Below are positions 50,657-58,063 of a DNA stretch of 64,000 nt, one piece after another. Source of the DNA: Aromatoleum evansii (GTDB lineage Bacteria; Pseudomonadota; Gammaproteobacteria; Burkholderiales; Rhodocyclaceae); the NCBI RefSeq assembly GCF_012910805.1, contig NZ_WTVK01000004.1, forward strand, positions 62,001 to 126,000, in the 5' to 3' direction. The notes below the pieces were generated by a model that had not been told where the DNA came from, did not search any database, and saw only the letters and a program-made list of their open reading frames with translations. Positions within the stretch are counted from its first letter, which is position 1; each line of letters starts with the position of its first letter. Made by a program: the position numbers and the translations under genes.

Positions 50657-52117
50657 GTGGGAAAGATTTCGGCACCCCGCAACAACCGCGAGTTCATCGA
50701 GGCGTGCGTCAAGTCCGGCGACGCGGTGCGCATCAAGCAGGAAGTGGATTGGGACAACGAGGCCGGCGCCATCGTGCGCCGCTGCTGCGAGCTCGGCGAA
50801 GCTGCGCCCTTCATGGAGAGCATCAAGGACTACCCGGGTTTCAGCTACTTCGGCGCCCCGCTCTCGACCTACCGCCGCATGGCGATCTCGTTGGGCATGG
50901 ATCCGAACTCGACGCTGCCGCAGATCGGCGCGGAGTACCTCAAGCGCACGAACAGCGAGCCGGTCGCACCAGTCGTCATCGACAAGCGCGACGCACCGTG
51001 CAAGGAGAACATCCTGCTCGGCGCCGACGCCGACCTGTGCAAACTGCCGGTGCCGCTGGTGCATGACGGCGACGGCGGGCGTTACGTCGGGACCTGGCAC
51101 GCGGTGATCACCAAGCACCCGGTGCGCGGCGACGTGAACTGGGGGATGTACCGCCAGATGATGTGGGACAGCCGCACGATGAGCGGCGCCGTGTTCCCCT
51201 TCTCGGACCTCGGCAAGGCACTCACCGAGTACTACCTGCCGCGCGGTGAAGGCTGCCCCTTCGCGACCGCAATCGGCCTGTCGCCCCTGGCGGCGATGGC
51301 CGCGTGCGCGCCCTCACCCATCCCCGAGCCGGAGCTCACCGGCATGCTCTCCGGCGAGCCGGTGCGTCTCGTGAAGTGCGAGACAAACGACCTCGAAGTC
51401 CCCGCCGATGCCGAGATCATCATCGAGGGCATGATCCTGCCCGACTACAAGGTCGAGGAAGGCCCGTTCGGCGAGTACACCGGCTACCGCACCAGCCCGC
51501 GCGACTTCCGCGTGACCTTCCGCGTCGATGCGATCACCTATCGCAACAACGCCACGATGACGATCTCGAACATGGGCGTGCCGCAGGACGAGGGGCAGTT
51601 GCTGCGCTCGTTCTCGCTCGGGCTGGAGCTGGAGAAGCTGCTGAAGAGCCAGGGGATTCCGGTGACCGGCGTGTATATGCACCCGCGCTCGACGCACCAC
51701 ATGATGATCGTCGGCGTGAAGCCGACCTACGCCGGCATCGCGATGCAGATCGCGCAGCTCGCGTTCGGCTCCAAGCTCGGGCCGTGGTTCCACATGGTGA
51801 TGGTGGTCGACGACCAGACCGACATCTTCAACTGGGACGAGGTCTATCACGCGTTCTGCACGCGCTGCAATCCGGAGCGCGGCATCCACGTCTTCAAGAA
51901 CACGACCGGCACGGCGCTGTACCCGCACGCCACTCCGCACGACCGCAAGTACTCGATCGGCTCGCAGGTGCTGTTCGACTGCCTGTGGCCGGTCGATTGG
52001 GACAAGACCAATGACGTGCCGACGCTCGTCAGCTTCAAGAACGTCTACCCCAAGGACATCCAGGAGAAGGTCGTCAACAACTGGGCCGATTACGGCTTCC
52101 GCGGCGCGAAGAAATAA
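50657..52117 (+). CDS. ppcA: Phenylphosphate carboxylase alpha subunit (PpcA), UbiD family
   Basis: A 486-residue (about 54 kDa) UbiD-fold subunit. The N-x4-R motif is NWGMYR (N161, R166) and the acidic motif is EEGPFGEYTGYR. It starts with GTG 50657, with AAGGAG 6-7 bp upstream. With PpcB and PpcC it forms the core that exchanges CO2 with 4-hydroxybenzoate. Both UbiD-type subunits of this cluster keep the residues expected for a prenylated-FMN enzyme, consistent with the ubiX gene downstream. Confidence 0.93.
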   Translation: MGKISAPRNNREFIEACVKSGDAVRIKQEVDWDNEAGAIVRRCCELGEAAPFMESIKDYPGFSYFGAPLSTYRRMAISLGMDPNSTLPQIGAEYLKRTNSEPVAPVVIDKRDAPCKENILLGADADLCKLPVPLVHDGDGGRYVGTWHAVITKHPVRGDVNWGMYRQMMWDSRTMSGAVFPFSDLGKALTEYYLPRGEGCPFATAIGLSPLAAMAACAPSPIPEPELTGMLSGEPVRLVKCETNDLEVPADAEIIIEGMILPDYKVEEGPFGEYTGYRTSPRDFRVTFRVDAITYRNNATMTISNMGVPQDEGQLLRSFSLGLELEKLLKSQGIPVTGVYMHPRSTHHMMIVGVKPTYAGIAMQIAQLAFGSKLGPWFHMVMVVDDQTDIFNWDEVYHAFCTRCNPERGIHVFKNTTGTALYPHATPHDRKYSIGSQVLFDCLWPVDWDKTNDVPTLVSFKNVYPKDIQEKVVNNWADYGFRGAKK

Positions 52118-52126
52118 GGAGCGGTC

Positions 52127-52384
52127 ATGGCAAACAAGTGGGAAGTGTTCGTGATGGACCTCGGGGAACTGGCCGAGGGCAAGGAGCTGGAACTGACGAT
52201 CCGCACGCTCAACGACGGGCTGCACAAGTACACCTACCAGCGCGCGAAGGTGGAGGTGTCGAGCACGCTCGACAAGTTCGCCGACAGCCTGCAGGTGCGG
52301 TTGGGGCGCGGGCAGTTGAGTGACCGGAAGTTCTCGATCAGGGTGATCGAGCGCGTGGAGCGCTTGCCGGCGCGGTATCGGTAA
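52127..52384 (+). CDS. ppcC: Phenylphosphate carboxylase gamma subunit (PpcC)
   Basis: An 85-residue (about 10 kDa) small subunit with no characterised homologue outside such carboxylases. It begins MANKWEVFVMDLGELAEG and is rich in charged residues, with a probable beta-rich N-terminal half and a basic C-terminus. In Thauera aromatica the gamma subunit is required with alpha and beta for the exchange reaction. GGAG lies 6-7 bp before the ATG, which is 9 bp after ppcA. Confidence 0.92.
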   Translation: MANKWEVFVMDLGELAEGKELELTIRTLNDGLHKYTYQRAKVEVSSTLDKFADSLQVRLGRGQLSDRKFSIRVIERVERLPARYR

Positions 52385-52452
52385 GCAGTGCGACCCGGGC
52401 AGGCCGCGTGCCTGCCCGGCCCGATTCCATCATCGAAGGGAATAGCGAAACA

Positions 52453-53799
52453 ATGGCCTACCCTGACCTGCGCAGTTTCCTGGCCGACCTTGGCGACGAC
52501 GTGCTGCACGTGCGTGACGAGTTCGACCCGAGGTTCGAGATCGCGGCGGTGCTGCGCAGCCTCCCGGCGGACGCGCCCGCGACGATCTTCGAGAACGTGC
52601 GCGGCTACGCTGGTGCGCGCGTCGCCGGAAACCTGTTTGGCGCCCGTCGTCGCGTCGCCCGCGCCTTCGGCACGACCGAGGACCGGCTCGCACAGGCCTG
52701 GCTCGACAACAAGCAGCGCGCGATCGCGCCCGTCGTCGCAAGGAACGCGCCGGTCCAGGAAGTCGTCCATGAATCGCGCGACGAGTTGCTCTCGCTGCTG
52801 CCGATCCTGACCCATCACGAAAAGGACGGCGCCCCCTTCATCACGACCGGCGTCGTGCTGTGTACCGACCCGGTCACCGGACGTCGCGGCATGGGCATCC
52901 ACCGCATGATGGTGAAGGGCGCCAACCGCCTCGGCGTGCTGCTCGCGAACCCGCCGCTGTCGCAGTTCCACGCCAATGCCGAAGCCAAGGGCGAAGCGCT
53001 CGATGTCGCCATCGCGCTCGGGCTGGAGCCCGCGACACTGCTGGCGTCGGTCGTGCGCAGCGGCCCGCAGGGCCCGGACAAGATGGCGGTAGCGGGCGGT
53101 CTGCGCGGCGAGCCGGTGGAACTCGCGCGCGCGCTGACCGTTAACGTCGAAGTCCCCGCGCGCGCCGAGATCGTCATCGAAGGCCGCATCCTGCCGGGCG
53201 TGCGCGAGCCGGAAGGCCCGTTCGGCGAGAACACGGGCTACTACTTCTCCAACGTCAGCCCGGTGGTCGAAGTCACCGCCGTCACGCACCGCGACAACTT
53301 CATCTACCCCGGCCTGTGCCCGTGGTCGGGCGACGTCGACACCCTGCTCTCGCTCGCCGCCGGCACCGAACTGCTGGGCCAGCTGCAGACCATGGTCGCG
53401 GGCGTCGTCGATCTGGACCTGACCGGTGGCACGGCCGGTTTCTCGGCCGCGATCGCCGTGAGGAACTGCCCGCGCAACGAGGTGCGGCGCCTGGTCATGC
53501 TCGCGCTGAACCTCGACAAGCGCCTCAAGACCGTCACCGTCGTCGATGACGATGTGAATATCCGCGACCCGCGCGAAGTCGCGTGGGCGATGGCGACGCG
53601 CTACCTGCCCGAACGCGACACCGTGATCATCGGCGGCGCCGAGGGATACGTCATCGACCCCTCTTCGGCCGGCAGCAGCTTCGGCTCGAAGGCCGGCTTC
53701 GTCGCGACGCGCGGCGCCGGCCCCGAATTCGACCGCGTCACCCTGCCCGCCGCCGCACTGGCGAAGGCGCAGGCCCTGCTCGCCACGCTGCACAAATAA
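52453..53799 (+). CDS. Third UbiD-family (de)carboxylase-like protein
   Basis: A 448-residue UbiD homologue of unknown substrate, equivalent in position to an uncharacterised UbiD-like gene of the Thauera phenol cluster. The acidic active-site region is intact (PEGPFGENTGYY). The N-x4-R motif reads GMGIHR (G146, R151), so the conserved Asn is replaced by Gly. The start is ATG 52453 (MAYPDLRSF), with GAAGGGAATAGCG upstream. It could be an additional (de)carboxylase, an assembly partner or an enzyme for a substituted phenol. It is 13 bp from ubiX and surely in the same transcript. Confidence 0.85.
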   Translation: MAYPDLRSFLADLGDDVLHVRDEFDPRFEIAAVLRSLPADAPATIFENVRGYAGARVAGNLFGARRRVARAFGTTEDRLAQAWLDNKQRAIAPVVARNAPVQEVVHESRDELLSLLPILTHHEKDGAPFITTGVVLCTDPVTGRRGMGIHRMMVKGANRLGVLLANPPLSQFHANAEAKGEALDVAIALGLEPATLLASVVRSGPQGPDKMAVAGGLRGEPVELARALTVNVEVPARAEIVIEGRILPGVREPEGPFGENTGYYFSNVSPVVEVTAVTHRDNFIYPGLCPWSGDVDTLLSLAAGTELLGQLQTMVAGVVDLDLTGGTAGFSAAIAVRNCPRNEVRRLVMLALNLDKRLKTVTVVDDDVNIRDPREVAWAMATRYLPERDTVIIGGAEGYVIDPSSAGSSFGSKAGFVATRGAGPEFDRVTLPAAALAKAQALLATLHK

Positions 53800-53812
53800 C
53801 GGAGACAGCACC

Positions 53813-54397
53813 ATGAGAATCGTCGTCGGCATTTCCGGAGCAAGCGGTGCGATCTACGGCATCCGCATCCTCGAAGCGCTGAAGCAGATCGGCGTCGAGA
53901 CCGACCTCGTGATGTCGGACTCGGCCAAGCGCACGATCGTCTACGAGACCGACTACTCGATCAACGACGTCAAGCGTCTCGCCTCCTGCGTGCATGACAA
54001 CAACGACGTCGGCGCCTCAATTGCGAGCGGCTCGTTCAAGCATGCAGGGATGATCATCGCGCCCTGCTCGATCAAAACGCTCTCCGCGGTCGCCAACTGC
54101 TTCAACACCAACCTGCTGATTCGCGCCGCCGACGTCACGCTGAAGGAGCGGCGCAAGCTCGTGCTGATGCTGCGCGAGACGCCGCTGCACCTCGGCCACC
54201 TGCGCCTGATGACGCAGGCCACGGAGACCGGCGCGGTGCTGGTGCCGCCGCTGCCGGCCTTCTACCACCGGCCCAAGACCATCGACGACATCATCAACCA
54301 GTCGGTGACCAAGGTGCTCGACCAGTTCGACCTGGACGTCGATCTCTTCGGGCGCTGGACCGGCAATGAAGAGCGGGAGCTGGCGAAATCGCGGTGA
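53813..54397 (+). CDS. ubiX: Flavin prenyltransferase UbiX
   Basis: A 194-residue flavoprotein that joins a dimethylallyl group to FMN, making the prenylated FMN cofactor of UbiD-type enzymes. The flavin/phosphate-binding N-terminus is VVGISGASGAIYG; LVMSDSAKRT and GMIIAPCSIKTLSAVANCF follow, and LVLMLRETPLHLGHLRLM is near the C-terminus. GGAG precedes the ATG. A dedicated copy in the phenol operon fits the three UbiD-type proteins encoded just upstream. Confidence 0.94.
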   Translation: MRIVVGISGASGAIYGIRILEALKQIGVETDLVMSDSAKRTIVYETDYSINDVKRLASCVHDNNDVGASIASGSFKHAGMIIAPCSIKTLSAVANCFNTNLLIRAADVTLKERRKLVLMLRETPLHLGHLRLMTQATETGAVLVPPLPAFYHRPKTIDDIINQSVTKVLDQFDLDVDLFGRWTGNEERELAKSR

Positions 54398-54414
54398 TCC
54401 GGCGACGTCTCCTT

Positions 54415-54471
54415 GTGGGAGCGGCTTCAGCCGCGAAGCAACGCCGATTCGCGGCTGAGGCCGCTCCCACA
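54415..54471. repeat. REP-like palindromic repeat, family 1 (copy 4)
   Basis: GTGGGAGCGGCTTCAGCCGC (54415-54434) is mirrored by GATTCGCGGCTGAGGCCGCT through CCCACAG (54447-54471). The spacer is only about 10 bp. It sits between ubiX and the riboflavin-kinase-like gene and could form a strong hairpin inside the operon. Confidence 0.92.
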
Positions 54472-54515
54472 GAACCGCCCCGACGAACCGCACCCACGCA
54501 ATAAGGATTCGCCAC

Positions 54516-54953
54516 ATGATGACCACCGCCACCATCCTCGAACTCGAAGGCGAAGTCGCCCCCGGCCTCGGCGAAGGCTCGCGCTTCACCGCGATCGACT
54601 GGGTCGTTGCCGAAATCCGTCGCAAGCTCGGCTTCATCCCCTGGCCCGGCACCTTCAACCTGCGCATGCGCGGCGCAGCCTGGGACTGGGCACGCGCGCG
54701 ACTGCGTTCCGCCGCCGGCATCGCGATCACGCCGCAGGATGGCTTCTGCGCGGCGAAATGCTTCGGCGTGAGCATTGCCGGCCATCTCACGGGTGCGGTC
54801 GTGTTCCCGGAGATGCCCGGCTACCCCGAAGACAAGTTCGAGATCGTCGCGCCGGTGCCGATCCGCGAAACGCTCGGACTGCAGGACGGCGACCTCGTCA
54901 ACCTGCGCCTCGACCTCGCCCTGTCCGCCCGCGACGACGCGACTGCGGTCTGA
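54516..54953 (+). CDS. CTP-dependent riboflavin kinase-like protein (DUF120/RibK)
   Basis: A 145-residue protein matching the archaeal DUF120 riboflavin kinase, which uses CTP rather than ATP to make FMN. Landmarks are EGEVAPGLGEGSRFTAIDW at the N-terminus, LGFIPWPGTFNLRMRG, and the C-terminal KFEIVAPVPIRETLGLQDGD. The length equals the archaeal enzyme core. Bacteria normally use the ATP-dependent RibF, so this gene is probably additional. Its place behind ubiX suggests a role in FMN or prenyl-FMN supply. ATG 54516 or 54519, with AAGGA upstream. Activity and nucleotide choice are inferred. Confidence 0.8.
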   Translation: MMTTATILELEGEVAPGLGEGSRFTAIDWVVAEIRRKLGFIPWPGTFNLRMRGAAWDWARARLRSAAGIAITPQDGFCAAKCFGVSIAGHLTGAVVFPEMPGYPEDKFEIVAPVPIRETLGLQDGDLVNLRLDLALSARDDATAV

Positions 54954-54972
54954 CCCATCCAAGGAGACCAAG

Positions 54973-55521
54973 ATGGCCCCCAAGTTCTGCCCGCAATGCA
55001 GCACGCCGCTGGTCCTCGCGAAAATCCACAACCGCGAGCGCGAGACCTGTCCTGCCTGCGGCGAGACCTTCTTCCACAAGCCGGCGCCGGTCGTGTTGGC
55101 CGTGATCGAGCACGCGGACAAGCTGGTGCTGATCCGCCGCAACCTCGACCCGCTGGGCGGCTACTGGGCACCGCCCGGCGGCTACGTCGAGCAGGGCGAA
55201 TCGCTCGAGGAGGCCGTCGTGCGCGAAGCGCGCGAGGAGACCGGGCTGGAGGTGGCCGTCGACGGACTGATCGGCGTGTATTCGCAGACCGGCGTACGCG
55301 CCGTGATCCTCGCGTATCGCGCGCATTCGGTCGCGGGCGAGCCGGTCGCGGGGGACGATGCCGGCGCGATCGCGCTGATTGCGCCGGGCCAGTTGCCGAT
55401 CCAGCCGGCGCCCGAGGGCGCGCCGCTGCTCGACCGCTGGTTCCACGACGTCATCCAGGAAGTCACCGCACCATGGAAATGGGGGCGCCACACGAGCGCC
55501 AGAACAATGATGAGGAGATAA
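54973..55521 (+). CDS. Nudix hydrolase with N-terminal zinc ribbon
   Basis: A 182-residue protein. An N-terminal zinc ribbon (CPQC near residue 6 and CPAC near residue 26) is followed by a Nudix domain with a complete box: G at GGYVEQGE, then AVVREAREETGLEV. Related proteins hydrolyse nucleoside diphosphate derivatives such as ADP-ribose, NADH or CoA species. AAGGAG precedes ATG 54973. It follows the DUF120 gene by 19 bp. A Nudix gene is also part of the Thauera phenol cluster. The substrate is unknown; removing a flavin or isoprenoid phosphate is conceivable but unsupported. Confidence 0.88.
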   Translation: MAPKFCPQCSTPLVLAKIHNRERETCPACGETFFHKPAPVVLAVIEHADKLVLIRRNLDPLGGYWAPPGGYVEQGESLEEAVVREAREETGLEVAVDGLIGVYSQTGVRAVILAYRAHSVAGEPVAGDDAGAIALIAPGQLPIQPAPEGAPLLDRWFHDVIQEVTAPWKWGRHTSARTMMRR

Positions 55522-55523
55522 CG

Positions 55524-55556
55524 ATGACCGCAGCGACTTCCCGCCCGTCCGGCTGA
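55524..55556 (+). other. Ten-codon frame with a strong ribosome site
   Basis: GAGGAG lies 6 bp before ATG and a frame MTAATSRPSG-stop, starting 2 bp after the Nudix stop codon. The following 130 bp hold no gene. It may be the stump of a deleted gene, a leader peptide, or chance. The remainder of 55557-55686 shows nothing else. Confidence 0.4.
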
Positions 55557-55686
55557 ACGCCCGGCGCCCGCCCGACGCGGGTTCCCCCGACAACTCCGCA
55601 GCATCCGCCCATACGGCAATGCCCCCTTCCGAACCCGGACGGCATCGCCGCGGGACGGTTCGTCCAGAATTTCGAGGAAGACAGTC

Positions 55687-56985
55687 ATGGCGTATTTCGA
55701 TCAGACCACCGAAACCCTGCCCCGCGAACAGCTCGCCGCCCTGCAACTGGAAAAGCTCCAGGCGATGATGGCCGAGTTGTGGGGCAAGAACCGCTTCTAC
55801 AGCAACAAGTGGAAGGCCGCCGGCATCGAGCCGCGCGACATCCGCTCGCTCGACGACCTCGCGCGCCTGCCGCTGACGACGAAGTCCGAGCTGATGGAAG
55901 ACCAGGCGGCGAACGGCCCCTTCGGCACCAACCTCACTTATCCGATCGAGCAGTACACGCGCCTGCACCAGACCTCCGGCACAACCGGCGTACCGCTGAA
56001 GGTGCTGGACACGCAGGACTCCTGGGACTGGTGGGCGAAGTGCTGGGCGCACGTGCTCGCCGGCTCGGGGGTGGATGCGAGCGACCGCGTCTTCCTCGCC
56101 TTCGCGTTCGGGCCCTTCATCGGTTTCTGGGCGGCGCTGGAAGGCGCGCGCAAGCTCGGCGCAGTGATGATCCCTGGCGGCGGACGCGACTCGCTGCAGC
56201 GCCTGGAACTGATGCGCGAGACGGGCGCGACGGTGCTGTGCTGCACACCGACCTACGCCCTGCGGCTGGCCGAAGTGGCGCGCGAACACGGCTTCGACAT
56301 GGGCTCGATCAAGATGAAGTCCACCGTGCATGCGGGCGAACCGGGCGCGAACATCCCGGCGACCAAGCAGCGCATCGAATCCTCGTGGTCGGCGAAATGC
56401 TTCGACCATGCGGGCGCCTCCGAGATCGGCGCGCATTCCTTCGAATGCGAGCACCAGCCCGGCGGCACGCACTTGATCGAGTCCGAGTTCATCGCCGAGG
56501 TCATCGACCCCAAGACCGGCGAAGCCGTGAAGCCTGGCGAGCGCGGCGAACTGGTGGTCACGAACCTCGGCCGCTGGGGCTTCCCGCTGATCCGCTACCG
56601 CACCGGCGATCTCGTCGAAGTTAATCTCGACCCCTGTTCCTGCGGCCGAACCTTCCTGCGCTTCCAGGGCGGCATCCTCGGCCGCGCGGATGACATGGTC
56701 ACCGTGCGCGGGGTGAACGTCTTCCCGGCCGGCGTCGAGAACATCATCCGCAAGTTCGTCGAGGTCGACGAGTTCCGCATCACCGTCAGCAAGGTCAAGC
56801 ACATGGACGAGATGGATATCGAGGTCGAGCTGTGCGAAGGGGCCGACCCTGCGGTCGTGCATTCGATCGCCGAGCGCCTCGACGCGGTACTCGCCTTCCG
56901 CCCGCGCGTGCATAACGTCGGACGCAACATCCTTCCGCGCTTCGACATGAAGGCCAAGCGTTTCCACGTCAATCGCGCGGCCTGA
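55687..56985 (+). CDS. PaaK-like aryl/acyl-CoA ligase (AMP-forming)
   Basis: A 432-residue adenylate-forming enzyme of the phenylacetate-CoA ligase family. The phosphate-binding loop is TSGTTGVPLKV (about residue 100). GASEIGAHSFEC lies in the aryl-binding region and YRTGDLVEV carries the conserved Asp. The C-terminal hinge and small domain begin near GRADDMVTVRGVNVFP. The length matches PaaK rather than the larger benzoate-CoA ligase type. In this cluster the likely role is activating an aromatic acid, possibly 4-hydroxybenzoate made by the carboxylase, but the substrate is inferred. GAGGAAG precedes the ATG. Confidence 0.87.
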   Translation: MAYFDQTTETLPREQLAALQLEKLQAMMAELWGKNRFYSNKWKAAGIEPRDIRSLDDLARLPLTTKSELMEDQAANGPFGTNLTYPIEQYTRLHQTSGTTGVPLKVLDTQDSWDWWAKCWAHVLAGSGVDASDRVFLAFAFGPFIGFWAALEGARKLGAVMIPGGGRDSLQRLELMRETGATVLCCTPTYALRLAEVAREHGFDMGSIKMKSTVHAGEPGANIPATKQRIESSWSAKCFDHAGASEIGAHSFECEHQPGGTHLIESEFIAEVIDPKTGEAVKPGERGELVVTNLGRWGFPLIRYRTGDLVEVNLDPCSCGRTFLRFQGGILGRADDMVTVRGVNVFPAGVENIIRKFVEVDEFRITVSKVKHMDEMDIEVELCEGADPAVVHSIAERLDAVLAFRPRVHNVGRNILPRFDMKAKRFHVNRAA

Positions 56986-57093
56986 GCCAGCTTCCGCACC
57001 CCGGTATCGGCAATGGCCCGGCCGAGGCCAGGGGCGGCAACGCCCCGAATCGTGCCAATCAAGGCATCGCAAACAAGAAATCAAGGAGGAGGC

Positions 57094-58023
57094 ATGAGAC
57101 TCAAGCAGATCTGCGTGGCGTTGGCCCTGTCCGGGCTGGTTTGCGGCGGCGCGCTCGCGAAGGAAGGGGGCGACCAGTATCCGCACGGAAGCGAGAACTG
57201 GGTCGCGGGCGCATTGCCGCCACCGGGAAACTATTTCCTCAACTATTTCGGGTACTACCATGCCGACAGCCTGCGCGACGACGACGGCGACAAGGTACCC
57301 GGGACCGGGGTGACCGCCTGGTTCGATGCGATGCGCGTCGTCAAGGTCACGAACACGAAGATCCTCGGCGGAGACTGGGCGGTACAGGCCATCCTGCCCG
57401 TCGTGCAGCAGAAACTGACCCTCGGCGACAGCAAGACCGTCACCGGCATCGGCGACATGCTGTTCTCGCCGCTCGTGATCGGCTGGCACGCCGGCAACCT
57501 GCACTGGGTCTTCGCGCTGGATTTCTTCGCGCCGACAGGGGAATACAAGTCGGGGCAGCCGATCAAGAGCATCGGCACCAACTACTGGAGCGTGGAACCG
57601 GTCCTTGCGGTGACCTGGATCTCCGATTCGGGCTGGGAGCTGTCGGGCAAGTTCATGTACAACATGAAGACGAAGAACAAGGACTTCCGCCCTGCCCCCG
57701 GCGCGCCGAAGATGGATTACGAGTCGGGCGACGAGTTTCGCGTCGATTACCTCGCGGGCAAGCGCTTCGGCCCGTGGGGCGTCGGCCTTTCCGGCTACTA
57801 CCTGAAGCAGACGACCAACGACAAGCTCGAAGGCGAAACGATCTCATCGGCGCTCGGACCGTGGTCCTCAGGGCGCAAGGGCGAGGTGTTCGCGATCGGG
57901 CCGAGCGTCAGCTACACGACCAAGGGCGGCACGATGTTCATCGGCCAGTGGCAGCAGGAATCCGGGGCGGAAAACCGCTTCCAGGGCGACAAGGCGTGGT
58001 TCCGGCTGATCATGCCGTTCTAG
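57094..58023 (+). CDS. Outer-membrane channel of the SphA/phenol-meta-pathway family
   Basis: A 309-residue protein with a signal peptide (VALALSGLVCGGALAK, cleavage near residue 23), alternating beta-strand pattern and a C-terminal Phe (RLIMPF), as in outer-membrane beta-barrels. It resembles the transporter family often found next to aromatic-degradation genes (phenol_MetA_deg/SphA). A role in phenol or aromatic-acid uptake is plausible. AAGGAGGAG lies 3-4 bp before ATG 57094, a very strong ribosome site. It is the last rightward gene of the phenol region. Confidence 0.85.
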   Translation: MRLKQICVALALSGLVCGGALAKEGGDQYPHGSENWVAGALPPPGNYFLNYFGYYHADSLRDDDGDKVPGTGVTAWFDAMRVVKVTNTKILGGDWAVQAILPVVQQKLTLGDSKTVTGIGDMLFSPLVIGWHAGNLHWVFALDFFAPTGEYKSGQPIKSIGTNYWSVEPVLAVTWISDSGWELSGKFMYNMKTKNKDFRPAPGAPKMDYESGDEFRVDYLAGKRFGPWGVGLSGYYLKQTTNDKLEGETISSALGPWSSGRKGEVFAIGPSVSYTTKGGTMFIGQWQQESGAENRFQGDKAWFRLIMPF

Positions 58024-58032
58024 CACCCGGTT

Positions 58033-58063
58033 GCGCCGCTGCCCCCATCAGGGGTGGCGGCGC
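58033..58063. terminator. Hairpin between the outer-membrane gene and the EAL gene
   Basis: A 13-bp imperfect stem (58033-58045 with 58051-58063, two G-U type pairs) spans the stop codon of the leftward EAL gene. No T-run follows, so termination is only possible. Confidence 0.35.

Noticed and set aside
48581-51118. 845-codon minus-strand frame opposite ppcB-ppcD-ppcA
   Set aside because: Crosses three well-supported genes and their intergenic gaps; composition is that of an antisense shadow.
54898-57504. 868-codon minus-strand frame across Nudix, ligase and channel genes
   Set aside because: Covers several unrelated real genes on the opposite strand and lacks any domain.
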